From positions 186,001-250,000 of the forward strand of contig CBDDDT010000002.1 in the NCBI GenBank assembly GCA_965226755.1: a DNA stretch of 64,000 bases. Direction: 5' to 3'. The position numbers and the translations under genes are program-made. This document shows, in pieces, positions 16,809-25,573 of this stretch; position 1 is the stretch's first letter, and each line of letters begins with the position of its first letter. The notes beneath the pieces were generated by a model. It was not told where the DNA came from. It ran no database searches and saw nothing but the letters and a program-made list of their open reading frames with translations. This DNA is from Bog-113 sp965226755 (GTDB lineage Bacteria > Acidobacteriota > Terriglobia > Bryobacterales > Bryobacteraceae).

Positions 16809-19468
16809 CAGTACTTCCCGAGGAACGAGACGACGCTGGGTTCCTGAGCGGCTTTATTCGCGATGCACAGGTCGATGGTTTCGAGCACCTGATCGAGCGC
16901 GCGCGGAGCGCCGACGAACTTATCGACGCGAGGTTTAAAGAAATCCTGAAGCTCGGTCCGGGACTGGACGTCGCAGAACCCGTCGCCCACCTGGGGAAGG
17001 ACGGAGCCGAAATCGAAACCGCCCCCGGAAGGCATTTTGGAGGTGACCTGATCGAAGTGAGCTTTCAGGAACTCAAAAGGCAGCTTGCGGGTGGATGCCT
17101 GGCCCATGCCGTTGAACAGGAGGAACGCGCCTTCCATGAACGGCACTTCGCCGCTGACGAGAGCGTTCATTCCGGCCTCAATCGCGGGCTGATCGCGGAA
17201 TGAGCCCATGGCGCCGATGAGTTCATCGCGAACCTGTTTGTCCTGCGTTTTCTTGAATTCGGCGAGGAACCGTTCAAAGAGAGTTTTGTCGCCGTAGTAA
17301 GCCGCCGTGCCGAGGACGGCGTTCACCATGTTCGGATCCACGGCGCTGTGATTCGCGAACCACTTCTCGGTGAGGTCCTTGGCCTGCGCGGCAAAGGCTT
17401 CATCGCCTCCGGTGGTGGAGACGATATCGTCCAGATTCGGGCGGAGCAGCCCAATGTCTTCCGACTCGCCGGGCTTGGGAACCCAGCCGAGTTCATGGGC
17501 GCGGGCCTGGAAGTTCTGGAGGAGGAAGCGCCGGTAGTTCGGCATCAGGTTCTCCGGGACGAGATGCGAGCGCGGGGCCAAAGCGAGCTGAACAGCTCCC
17601 TGGAGGACGTGGCGCTCGGCATCGGCGTGGAAAGTCTGGACGAGAGCCAGCGCGTCAGAGGCGGGGAGTTTGCCGGCGGTGGAAAGAGCCTGGGCGTTGC
17701 CCATAAAGTCCACGCGCTCGGGCGCATTGAGCCGGGCATCGACGCTGCCGGCGGTGAGAGCGGCGAGCAGGCCGCCCTTGTAATCCTCGCGGTAATAGCC
17801 CTTGGCGTTGTCGTTCGCCTGCACCCAGGCCGGACAGCTCTTCGCGTTTTTCAGCGTGTAATCCATGGCGGGCTTGGTCATGAGCAGGCATTCGCTCTGA
17901 CCGGAATCGCCCGTGCCGTAGCGGACGCAAACCGGAACGCTCCAGACCTGGTCGGCTGAGCCCTTGGAGCCGAGCGGCAGGAAGCGGGATTGTTCGAGGT
18001 GGATGAGCGGCGAACCCTGGTCACACTTCAGCGCGACGGAGATTATGGGGACGCCGGCCTGATTCAGGAAAGTGGCGAACGACGGGCCGACATTCTTCTT
18101 GCCCACGGAGCTGAGCGAATCGAGGAACTCGGGCGCCGTAGCGGTTTTGAAGGCATACTGCTTCATGTAGTGCTGGACGCCGGCGCGGAAATCCTCGGCG
18201 CCCATGTAGCTTTCGAACATGCCGATGACGGCCGCGCCTTTCACGTAGGTGATTCCGTCGAAGGCGTTGTTGATATCGTCCTTGGCTTCAATGGGCTGGC
18301 GGATCTTGCGGGCGGAGATAAGGCTGTCTTCCCGCTCGGCGTAAAGTTTGCCGCCTACGTCGCCCACATCGGACTTCCACTCTGGTTTCCATTCGGAGAT
18401 GAGCTTCTGTTCCATCCAGGTGGCGAAAGCTTCGTTAAGCCAAATGTCATTCCACCAGGCGGTGGTGACGAGATCCCCGAACCACTGGTGGGCCAGCTCA
18501 TGGGCCGCGGTTTCGGCATAGCCGCGCTGCCGGCCGATGGAGTCGCTTTCGGGTTTAGCCAGGATGATGTTCAGGGCGTAGGTGACCATGCCGGGGTTCT
18601 CCATGGCGCCCCAGCCGGAGGTGTCGGGGACAGCGACCTGATCGGCCTTGTCATAGGGGAACGGGATGCCGAAATACTGCTCATGGCGATTGATGATGGT
18701 GGCGGTCACTTCGGCGGCGTAGCGAGCTTCCGCGGAGTGGCCTTTGGGGACCACGATGCGAACGGGGACGTGATTCTGGGCCGTGAATCCGGCCGGCACA
18801 TACTCGAACGGACCCGTGGCGAAAGCGACGAGGTAGCTCGGGAGCGGTTTGGTTTCACGAAACGCGACGGTGCGAATTCCGCCTCTGTTCTTCTCAAATT
18901 CCACGGAGGTGTTGCTGATGGCCGTGTCGGCGGCGGGGACGTGAAGGGTGAGCTGCCACGGAACTTTATAAGAAGGCTCGTCGAAGCACGGGAACGCGCC
19001 GCGCGCGTCGGTCGGCTCGAACTGGGAGAAGATGTACCAGTTCCCGCTATCCTGCTGGCGGAAGACGGCGGAGCTGTTCTTGGTGATGACGACGCCGGAG
19101 TAGGCGATGGTCAGCTCCGCGGCGCCGGCGGGGATGGGCGACTCGAACTGGAAGCCGACAAAGTCATCGCCGCCCGGGAGCGTTTTGGCTGAGAAAGTCT
19201 GGCCGCCGACGGTGAGCGTGGCGGTCTTGACGGTGATTTTTTCCTGATTCAGCCAGATGGTGTCGGTAGGAGTCTTGATATCCAGTTTTATGCGGATGGC
19301 GCCGGTGAAGTCGTCCTTTTGGGGATCGAGCGTGAGATCGACCTTATAGCTGACGGGGGCGAGATTTTCCACTTCCGCGAGGCGCAGCTTGGGCGGCTGG
19401 CCGGCGGCGAAAGCGGCCGAGCAGAAGAGGACGGCGGCGGCGAACGACGAGATTTTTGATGAGTTCAT
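16808..19468 (-). CDS. M1 family metallo-aminopeptidase
   Basis: An 886-residue secreted or periplasmic zinc aminopeptidase of family M1. A signal peptide (SKISSFAAAVLFCSAAFAAG) leads into the N-terminal beta domain. The exopeptidase motif WGAMENPGMVTY (about 288-299) and the zinc motif HELAHQWFGDLV followed by the second glutamate in NDIWLNEAFATWME (about 320-350) are intact, and an ERAP1-like C-terminal helical domain follows. It probably trims N-terminal residues from exported peptides. It lies 15 bp after a closely similar paralogue on the same strand and overlaps ftsY by one base. Confidence 0.93.
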   Translation of the reverse strand: MNSSKISSFAAAVLFCSAAFAAGQPPKLRLAEVENLAPVSYKVDLTLDPQKDDFTGAIRIKLDIKTPTDTIWLNQEKITVKTATLTVGGQTFSAKTLPGGDDFVGFQFESPIPAGAAELTIAYSGVVITKNSSAVFRQQDSGNWYIFSQFEPTDARGAFPCFDEPSYKVPWQLTLHVPAADTAISNTSVEFEKNRGGIRTVAFRETKPLPSYLVAFATGPFEYVPAGFTAQNHVPVRIVVPKGHSAEARYAAEVTATIINRHEQYFGIPFPYDKADQVAVPDTSGWGAMENPGMVTYALNIILAKPESDSIGRQRGYAETAAHELAHQWFGDLVTTAWWNDIWLNEAFATWMEQKLISEWKPEWKSDVGDVGGKLYAEREDSLISARKIRQPIEAKDDINNAFDGITYVKGAAVIGMFESYMGAEDFRAGVQHYMKQYAFKTATAPEFLDSLSSVGKKNVGPSFATFLNQAGVPIISVALKCDQGSPLIHLEQSRFLPLGSKGSADQVWSVPVCVRYGTGDSGQSECLLMTKPAMDYTLKNAKSCPAWVQANDNAKGYYREDYKGGLLAALTAGSVDARLNAPERVDFMGNAQALSTAGKLPASDALALVQTFHADAERHVLQGAVQLALAPRSHLVPENLMPNYRRFLLQNFQARAHELGWVPKPGESEDIGLLRPNLDDIVSTTGGDEAFAAQAKDLTEKWFANHSAVDPNMVNAVLGTAAYYGDKTLFERFLAEFKKTQDKQVRDELIGAMGSFRDQPAIEAGMNALVSGEVPFMEGAFLLFNGMGQASTRKLPFEFLKAHFDQVTSKMPSGGGFDFGSVLPQVGDGFCDVQSRTELQDFFKPRVDKFVGAPRALDQVLETIDLCIANKAAQEPSVVSFLGKY

Positions 19469-19483
19469 GTATGTGCTTTCCGG

Positions 19484-22153
19484 TTAATATTTCTGCAGGA
19501 ATGCGGCGACGCTGGGTTCCTGGGCAGCTTTATTGGCGATGCAAAGGTCGATTTCTTCGAGCACCTGAGCGAGAGCGCGCGGGCCGCCGGTAAATTTCTC
19601 GGCGCGGGGTGCGAAGAATGTCTGGAGATCCGCGCGGGACTGGGCGTCGCAGTAAGAGCGGCCGACGCTGGGCAGGCGGGAGCCGAAATCGAAGCCGCCG
19701 CCGGTGGGACGTTTGGAAACGACTTCATCGAAGTGCGCCTTGAGGAACGCGAAGGGCATTTTGCGGGTGGCGTCAGAATCCTGCCCCGCGAAGAGAAGAC
19801 CCGCGCCTTCGAGGAACGGGACGTCGCCGGAGACGACGGCCTGGTATCCGGCTTGAATGGCGTCCTTATCGCGGAACGAACCTAAAGCATTGACGATCTG
19901 CCGGCGCTGCTGGCGATCGTGAGTGGTTTTCAGCTCGGCAAGCAACTTGTCGAACAGGGTCTTATCGCCGTAGTAAGCGGCGGTGCCGAGGACGGCCGTG
20001 AGCATATTGGGATTGATCGCCTTTTTATCGGTGAACCATTTGGCGGTGAGGGCGCTGGCCTCTTTGGCGAGATCCTGGTCACCGGCGACGGTGGCGACGA
20101 CGCGGACCAGGACGGGCCGCAGCAGACTGGCGTCATCAGGCTCGGAGGCTTTCGGCGTCCAGCCGAGCTCATGCGCGCGCGCCTGGAAGTTCCTGAGCAG
20201 GAAATGCTGGTAGTTGGGCAAAAGGCTTTCAGGAACGAGGTGGGCGCGCGGCGCGAGAGCGACGGTTAGGGTGCGCTCGACGACATCGTGTTCGGGATCG
20301 GAGTGGAACGTGCTGACCAGATCCAGCGCATCGGCGGCGGAAAGCTGGCCGCCGGTGGTCAGAGCTTCCGTGTTCCCCAACAAATCGACCCGCTCAGGGG
20401 CATTGAGGCGATTTTCCGCGTCGCCGCCGGCCAGGGCCGCGAGAAGCTTGCCCTCATAGTTGACGCGGTAATAACCCGTGCCGTTGTTGTTGGCCTGCAC
20501 CCAGGCGGGGCAGCTGGTCGCTTTGAGAGCCATGTCGGCAGCGGGTTGGCTCAGAACCGTGCATTCGCTCTGGCCCGAAGTTCCGGAGCCGTAGCGCACA
20601 CAGACGGGAATCTGCCAGACCTGATCGGCCGATCCTTTGGACCCGAGCGGAAGAAAACGCTCCTGCTTGAGGTGGAGAACGGGCGCGCCGCGGGTGCAAT
20701 CAAGCGCGACGGACACCATCGGAACGCCGGCCTGGTTCAGAAAGGTGCTGAAGGCCTGCGTGACATTCTTCTTGCCCCCCGTGCTGACCGAATCCAGAAA
20801 CTCAGGCGCGGTGGCGTTCTTGAACGCGTACTGCTTCAAGTAAGCCTGCACGCCCCGGCGGAAGTTGTCCGCGCCCATGTAGCTTTCAAACATGCCGATG
20901 ACGGCGGCGCCTTTCTGGTAAGTGATGCCGTCGAAGGCGTTGCTGATGTCGTCTTTGGAGACGATCTCCTGACGGATCTTGCGGGCGGAGATGAGGCTAT
21001 CCTCGCGTTCGGCGCCGAGTTTGGAATCGACATCATCGACGCGGGTTTTCCATTCGGGCTTCCATTCGGAGATGATCTTCTGTTCGGTCCACGTGGCGAA
21101 GGCCTCGTTCAGCCAGATGTCATTCCACCAGGCGGTGGTGACGAGATCGCCGAACCACTGGTGGGCCAGTTCATGGGCGGCGACCGAAGCATAACCGCGC
21201 TGGCGGCGAATGGTGTCGGTTTCCGGCTTGGCGAGAATCAGGGTCTGGGCATAGGTGACCATGCCCGCGTTTTCCATGGCGCCGAATCCGAAGGTGACCG
21301 GGATGGCGACCTGGTCGGACTTCTCATAGGGGAACGGAATGCCGAAGTAGTCTTCCAGGCGGGTCAGGATGGTGGCGGTGACCTCGGCGGCGTATTTGGC
21401 CTCCGCGGCTTTGCCCTTGGGAGTGACGATGCGGACGGGCGCGCGGTTCTTCCCGGCGAACCCGGCGTCGACGAACTCGAACGGTCCGACGCCGAAGGCG
21501 ACAAGGTAGCTGGGGAGCGGCTTGGTCTCCTTGAAGACGTAGGTGGTGTTCGAGCCATCCGGGGTCTGGGCGACGACGGGGGTGTTGCTGACGGCTTTAT
21601 CAGAAGAGGGGACATGGAGCGTGAGCTGCCACGGCACCTTATAAGAAGGTTCATCGAAGCACGGGAAAACGTCGCGGGCGTCAGTGGATTCGAACTGGGT
21701 GAAGATGTAGCGATTGCCGCCATCCTCCATTTCGAAGGCGCCGGCGCTGGCGCCGTGACGGATGACGCCGGTGTAGGCGATGGTGACCTCGGCGGGTCCG
21801 GCGGGAATGGGGGAGTCGAAACTCAGACCGAGAAAATCATCGCCGGACGGGGCGGCTTTAGCGGGATAAGTCTTGCCGGCGGAGGTAAGCGAGGCGCTCT
21901 GGACGGTGAGCTGGTTGGCGTTCAGCCAGAGGACATCGGCGGGTTCGCTCACGTTGATGCGGATGGTGATGGCGCCGGTGAATATGCCGGCGGCGGGATC
22001 CATCTTGAGGTCGGCGCGATAGCTGGTGGGGGCGACGGTATCCGGAAGTTTGAGCGTGGGCGCCGAGCCGGCCGCGAAAGCGAGCGCGGCGGGCGCCAGG
22101 AGACAGGCCATTCGCAGGCAGGCGGGGATGTGCGCGAGAAGAGTTGGACGCAT
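19484..22153 (-). CDS. M1 family metallo-aminopeptidase (tandem paralogue)
   Basis: About 889 residues. The frame is open upstream to 22582, but that would run through the divergent gene starting at 22220, so the start is taken as the ATG at 22153 (22171 is also possible). The N-terminus has a long hydrophobic signal region ending near ALAFAAG. The GAMENAGMVTY motif and HELAHQWFGDLV ... NEAFATW zinc site are present, and the order and length match the downstream copy throughout, including the shared C-terminal ending IDLCIANKAAQEPSV. A tandem duplication is the simplest explanation. No strong ribosome-binding site precedes either start. Confidence 0.92.
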   Translation of the reverse strand: MRPTLLAHIPACLRMACLLAPAALAFAAGSAPTLKLPDTVAPTSYRADLKMDPAAGIFTGAITIRINVSEPADVLWLNANQLTVQSASLTSAGKTYPAKAAPSGDDFLGLSFDSPIPAGPAEVTIAYTGVIRHGASAGAFEMEDGGNRYIFTQFESTDARDVFPCFDEPSYKVPWQLTLHVPSSDKAVSNTPVVAQTPDGSNTTYVFKETKPLPSYLVAFGVGPFEFVDAGFAGKNRAPVRIVTPKGKAAEAKYAAEVTATILTRLEDYFGIPFPYEKSDQVAIPVTFGFGAMENAGMVTYAQTLILAKPETDTIRRQRGYASVAAHELAHQWFGDLVTTAWWNDIWLNEAFATWTEQKIISEWKPEWKTRVDDVDSKLGAEREDSLISARKIRQEIVSKDDISNAFDGITYQKGAAVIGMFESYMGADNFRRGVQAYLKQYAFKNATAPEFLDSVSTGGKKNVTQAFSTFLNQAGVPMVSVALDCTRGAPVLHLKQERFLPLGSKGSADQVWQIPVCVRYGSGTSGQSECTVLSQPAADMALKATSCPAWVQANNNGTGYYRVNYEGKLLAALAGGDAENRLNAPERVDLLGNTEALTTGGQLSAADALDLVSTFHSDPEHDVVERTLTVALAPRAHLVPESLLPNYQHFLLRNFQARAHELGWTPKASEPDDASLLRPVLVRVVATVAGDQDLAKEASALTAKWFTDKKAINPNMLTAVLGTAAYYGDKTLFDKLLAELKTTHDRQQRRQIVNALGSFRDKDAIQAGYQAVVSGDVPFLEGAGLLFAGQDSDATRKMPFAFLKAHFDEVVSKRPTGGGFDFGSRLPSVGRSYCDAQSRADLQTFFAPRAEKFTGGPRALAQVLEEIDLCIANKAAQEPSVAAFLQKY

Positions 22154-22219
22154 TAGAAAATATGGTGACATAGCGACATACGGAGACTGAACTTTGAACG
22201 TTCCCCTGGAGATGAAGCG

Positions 22220-22897
22220 ATGAGCGACGGAGATGAAAATTGCAGTCCGGTGACGCCGGTCACGCGGATGGAGGCGTTCAGCGACGGCGTTTTCGCGGTC
22301 GCGATCACGCTGCTGGTTCTGGAGATCAAAGTTCCGCACGCAACGCCGGGAGAGCGGTTCTCCCTTCTCGATTCGCTGCTGGAAGATGGTCCGGCCTATC
22401 TCGGATATGTGCTTAGTTTCGTGAATATCGGAATTTACTGGGTCAACCATCATTATCTGCTTCGGTTGATTCGGGGAACGAACCATGGTTTCAATCTGCT
22501 GAATCTTCTGCTGCTGCTGAGTATTTCGTTTCTTCCTTTCTCGACGGCGGTGCTGAGCGAGTACCTGCCGCAGCCCGGACAACAGCGGACGGCCGTGATG
22601 TTTTACATTTTGGCGTTTTTGGCGCCAGCCGTGGTTTGGTTGGCGATGTGGACATACGCGCGATCGGGGGTCGGGTTGCTCGATCCCCGTCTCACGCCTT
22701 CTTTCGTGCGATCCATGTCGCGGCAGTATGCGTGGTCGGTCCCGGTGTACACCGTGGCTTTCGCGGTGGCGTGGTGGAGTTTCTGGGCGGGTTTGGTGAT
22801 CTGCGTGGCGATCACGGCGATGTACCTGTGGCCCAGCCGGCCTCCGGAATATAAGACGGCGCCCGCGGCTGCCGAGGTCACGCGCCCGCGGGGATGA
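22220..22897 (+). CDS. TMEM175/DUF1211 family membrane protein
   Basis: A 225-residue membrane protein of the TMEM175 (DUF1211) family. The signature RMEAFSDGVFAVAITLLVLE (about 18-37) holds the conserved FSD motif of the first helix; further hydrophobic segments (about six in all) include LGYVLSFVNIGIYWVNHHYLL. Mammalian TMEM175 is a lysosomal K+ channel, and bacterial homologues form K+-conducting tetramers. Channel function here is inferred from family membership. A GGAG ribosome-binding site precedes the ATG. It is divergent from the M1 peptidase gene. Confidence 0.87.
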   Translation: MSDGDENCSPVTPVTRMEAFSDGVFAVAITLLVLEIKVPHATPGERFSLLDSLLEDGPAYLGYVLSFVNIGIYWVNHHYLLRLIRGTNHGFNLLNLLLLLSISFLPFSTAVLSEYLPQPGQQRTAVMFYILAFLAPAVVWLAMWTYARSGVGLLDPRLTPSFVRSMSRQYAWSVPVYTVAFAVAWWSFWAGLVICVAITAMYLWPSRPPEYKTAPAAAEVTRPRG

Positions 22898-23192
22898 TGA
22901 AATTGGCTTCGCTCAGTTGGCTTTGCTCCCTTTTCTTGGCTTCGTTCTTAGGGAAGGTCCTTTGTTTGCTTACGCGGTTGGCTTCGTTTTTGATTTTTTC
23001 GTGGCGGGGGGTCCGCGCTTCCCGGCGCGGCCTACCTCTCGCTGGGCTTAGCTTAGCGTGCGGGGGATGGGAGTTCGGGGGGGACGAGAGGTAAGTCGTT
23101 TGGTTTGAGGACGGAATCGGGGAATGAGGGCTGTGATCGGCCAGGGCCGCATGGCAGAGAGCACGTGAAGAGAAGCCGAGGGGAAGATTTTC
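22898..23192. repeat. intergenic spacer with TTGGCTTCG repeats and an inverted repeat
   Basis: A 295-bp stretch without a convincing gene. The 9-mer TTGGCTTCG occurs at 22903, 22936 and 22978, with a one-mismatch copy (TTGGCTTTG) at 22917. A perfect 9-bp inverted repeat (TACCTCTCG at 23033-23041 and CGAGAGGTA at 23085-23093) follows. Short open frames exist on both strands but are low-complexity products of the repeats. It marks the boundary between core genes and the accessory zone downstream. Confidence 0.6.
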
Positions 23193-23900
23193 ATGGCAGC
23201 TACGAAGGAACCGACAATTTTTCAACTGAATGTTGCCTTGCAGGAAACCCGCCCGCTAATTTGGCGGCGCATCCAAGTTTCCTCTGGGATGACGCTCCCG
23301 AAACTCCATCTTGCTTTGCAGATCGTCATGGGATGGGAGAACGCGCATTTGCACGAGTTCCTATTTGACGGAAAAGCTTATGCGGAGCCCGATCCAGAGG
23401 ACCATCATTCCGGACGGGACGTGGCCGACGAACGCCGGGTCCGGCTGGGATCCGTGGTTTCTGCTGTCGGGGCCTCGTTTGAATACGTTTATGATTTCGG
23501 CGATGGCTGGCGCCACGGCATTTTGCTGGAGGCGATTCTACCGGTCACGCCGCGAAAGCGTTATCCGGTGTGTTTAGCGGGGGCACGAAGCGCACCGCCG
23601 GAAGATGTGGGCGGAGTTAGAGCGTACGAAGACTACTTGGAAGTTCTGTCTGATCCGAAGCATAAGGATCATCGAGCCATGCTCGACTGGCGCGGCTGGT
23701 TCAATCCGGACTACTTTCCGATTACGACTGTGAATCGGATGTTGCGCGAAGTTTTTCCTTCTCCCGTTCCCTCCTCGCGGGAGCTTATGGGTCAAAGGAA
23801 AAAGGCCGCGCCGCCCGCGACCGCCATGGGATTGGAGCAACTCTTTGCTTCTCTGATCCATTCGGGCCGGTCGCCTCGCAAAAAGCGTATTCCGGCGTGA
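23193..23900 (+). CDS. plasmid pRiA4b ORF-3 family protein
   Basis: A 235-residue protein of the pRiA4b ORF-3-like family (PF07929). The typical core is present: IFQLNVALQETRPLIWRRIQV (about 9-29), then LHLALQIVMGWENAHLHEF, and FEYVYDFGDGWRHGILLE (about 95-112), with the C-terminal WFNPDYFPITTVNRML. The name comes from an Agrobacterium plasmid gene; members are common in mobile or accessory regions and have no proven function. It opens the accessory zone of this window and is followed 24 bp later by a small unknown gene that is probably co-transcribed. Confidence 0.88.
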   Translation: MAATKEPTIFQLNVALQETRPLIWRRIQVSSGMTLPKLHLALQIVMGWENAHLHEFLFDGKAYAEPDPEDHHSGRDVADERRVRLGSVVSAVGASFEYVYDFGDGWRHGILLEAILPVTPRKRYPVCLAGARSAPPEDVGGVRAYEDYLEVLSDPKHKDHRAMLDWRGWFNPDYFPITTVNRMLREVFPSPVPSSRELMGQRKKAAPPATAMGLEQLFASLIHSGRSPRKKRIPA

Positions 23901-23924
23901 CCAGAGGACACAGTTCCGCTTGCG

Positions 23925-24179
23925 TTGAGCGCCCGGGACCGCGAGCTAATCGTGGAGGAAAGCTTCGCGGACATAGAGTTGACGGAACGGCTGCGGCTGG
24001 AGCCGGAGACCGGCAAGCCTCAAGTTTTCTACTTCACCTTGGGCGAGTTGGGCGATTTAGAAGGATGCGTGGCGGCCGAAGCCAATCATGCTGAAAAGAA
24101 AGCGCAACCGGAATGGGAGACTCTCCACGATCGCATTATTGGGGTGATTGACCAATATAGAGATGACGAATCCCGTTAG
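23925..24179 (+). CDS. small hypothetical protein downstream of the pRiA4b ORF-3 gene
   Basis: An 84-residue acidic protein (LSARDRELIVEESFADIELT near the start; ELGDLEGCVAAEANHAEKK in the middle). It starts at a TTG with no clear ribosome-binding site, 24 bp after the previous stop, and ends with charged residues. No named family is recognised. Its reading frame has sensible amino-acid composition, and the spacing suggests a two-gene unit with the upstream gene. Confidence 0.55.
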   Translation: MSARDRELIVEESFADIELTERLRLEPETGKPQVFYFTLGELGDLEGCVAAEANHAEKKAQPEWETLHDRIIGVIDQYRDDESR

Positions 24180-24196
24180 GAGGTGACTAAGGCGAT

Positions 24197-24265
24197 ATGG
24201 ACCTGACTATTCACATTCCTGACGACATTGCCGCCCGGCTCGCCTCCGCCGGTGTCGATTTCTGA
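24197..24265 (+). pseudogene. truncated antitoxin-like N-terminus
   Basis: An ATG preceded by AGGAGGTGAC (the ribosome-binding site is still present) opens 22 codons, MDLTIHIPDDIAARLASAG plus three more, then TGA. The opening resembles the N-terminus of small type II antitoxins, which normally run 70-90 residues. The continuation after the stop, VRLVEDALDD, could be a decayed next helix. Probably a broken gene; family assignment is tentative. Confidence 0.45.
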
Positions 24266-24293
24266 TCGGTGCGGCTGGTCGAGGATGCCCTTG

Positions 24294-24420
24294 ATGACTG
24301 TCACACTCGAATTGGATCCCGAAAGAGAGCGGGTCTGCTAACGCAGGCGCAAGAGCGCGGCGCTTCCCTCGGCGCTTGCTTGCAAGAAGTTCTGAGCAAG
24401 TTGGCGAGTGTCACCTACGC
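24294..24420 (+). pseudogene. frameshifted antitoxin-like gene
   Basis: The ATG at 24294 gives MTVTLELDPERER and then a stop, but a one-base frame change near 24328 restores AGLLTQAQERGASLGACLQEVL. Joined, the two parts read like a small antitoxin of the type that begins with a beta strand and a QAxxRGxSLxxYLQEVL helix. The 3' limit is unclear. It is the second decayed antitoxin-like gene within 250 bp. Confidence 0.45.
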
Positions 24421-24485
24421 AGCCGAAATTCAGCGCGGCAAGCTGCTCAATCTTCCCCTGCTCCATCTCGGCAAGAGAGAAACCG

Positions 24486-25043
24486 TTATCGCCGATGCTC
24501 GTAAACTTTCTTTCCGCTCTTGCTGTAGTGGTACTCGCCTCCGCGTGGCCCCACGTGGATAGGGGCGCTTTGGTGCTGTTGCGTGGCAGGCATGGGAGTG
24601 GCGATGAGCGGACAAATATGGCCCGGCTTGCTAATCCAATGTCCCTCGACGAAGGAACCGTCTCCGTGAGTGAAGGGCTTCACCCACTCGCAACCGTCCT
24701 GCGTGAAATAAGAGGGCGGTGCGTTCTGCGGCGCGGTCGGGGTCAAGGATTCCGGTGCGGTAGAGTTTTTGTTTTGCTCGACGCTATGCGTTCGCGGTCT
24801 CGGCGGAAACAATGCATCGCGGAAAAACCAGCCAGCCCCAATTATCATCAATCCGCCTATGAAATAGGGGCCCCACCGATGTTTCGGTTGGGTGGCAATC
24901 GTCATGCTTGGGAGTGGATGGTCCGGGTTGATATCGGTCGGAGGGATACGCGGAACCGGAGAAATAGGTCTGAAGCGCCGAACAAGTGCCCGCGTCGATC
25001 TCCAAAGCAGGAAAAGGGCCGCGAGGGCTATCAGGTAGTGCAT
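24486..25043 (-). CDS. membrane-anchored protein with C-terminal GPRGG motif
   Basis: A 185-residue protein with an N-terminal hydrophobic segment (about 2-16), a second one (about 57-76, YFIGGLMIIGAGWFF), a proline-rich linker, and a soluble tail ending IHVGPRGGEYHYSKSGKKVY. The GPRGG-x-YY-like ending with SGKK recurs as a short basic C-terminal module in phage-, virus- and plasmid-linked proteins. Function is unknown. It lies antisense to its neighbours and slightly overlaps the upstream open part of the next plus-strand frame, which supports a later start for that one. Confidence 0.55.
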   Translation of the reverse strand: MHYLIALAALFLLWRSTRALVRRFRPISPVPRIPPTDINPDHPLPSMTIATQPKHRWGPYFIGGLMIIGAGWFFRDALFPPRPRTHSVEQNKNSTAPESLTPTAPQNAPPSYFTQDGCEWVKPFTHGDGSFVEGHWISKPGHICPLIATPMPATQQHQSAPIHVGPRGGEYHYSKSGKKVYEHRR

Positions 25044-25090
25044 GGAGTCCGCATTTCAGGCTACCTACTGACGAAACCGAAACAAACCTA

Positions 25091-25573
25091 TTGAATTGGT
25101 CTAACACACTATATGTCGGCGGTGCCGTGCTGACGCTCGGTAGCGCCGCGCTCGTCCTGTATGAAAAGCATTCCAAAAACCAGGGGAAAATGTTGAAGTG
25201 GAGCCTGCTAAGCGAAATCGCGGTCATCTTCGCTGCGCTTGTTAGCCTCTGCGGAACGATCGGTGCCATCAGGTTTAGGGACATCGTCAGCCACATCAAA
25301 GACGTAGATTTACACGCATACAAAACGAAGGCCGACCTTACAATCGCCGATGCCAACAAAACTGCCGCTCAGGCCAGAAAAGACGCGGGGAAGGCCAATT
25401 CCCAAGCTCAAGAAGCGCGCGAAAAGGCTGATAATGTCGGGCACGACAATATCCGATTCAGCGCCAATGTCAAGGAAAACGCCGACCAGGCCCGTAGTGC
25501 CGAATCCACCCTTGAACGAAAAACAAAGACACTTCTGATTTTGCTCGTGCCCTCGCACAACAGCGAGGCGTGA
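25091..25573 (+). pseudogene. coiled-coil membrane protein, N-terminal part (frameshifted)
   Basis: Two hydrophobic segments (WSNTLYVGGAVLTLGSAALV and LLSEIAVIFAALVSLCGTIG) are followed by an Ala/Lys/Glu-rich coiled coil (TKADLTIADANKTAAQARKD onward). After ESTLERK the frame runs out into an unlikely tail ending in 25573. The neighbouring frame, read from the A5 run at 25519-25523, continues the coiled coil (DTSDFARALAQQRGVMAEQAK) into the C-terminal domain annotated next. The two parts look like one gene broken by a single-base change. The start is uncertain: TTG 25091 is used because the open frame upstream overlaps the minus-strand gene. Confidence 0.55.

Noticed and set aside
20288..22156. 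A 622-codon plus-strand open frame
   Set aside because: Exactly antisense to the second M1 aminopeptidase, Gly/Asp/Val-rich, with no domain.
22154..22582. Upstream extension of the second M1 aminopeptidase
   Set aside because: It would cross the TMEM175-like gene on the other strand and place residues before a good signal sequence; the later start is used.
22894..23094. A 66-codon open frame in the repeat-rich spacer (and its minus-strand counterpart)
   Set aside because: Its sequence is produced by the TTGGCTTCG repeats; no start signal and no family.
22898..23192. CRISPR array
   Set aside because: The repeated word is only 9 bp with irregular 5-33 bp gaps, far from the 28-37 bp repeat and even spacing of CRISPR. 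No cas genes are present.
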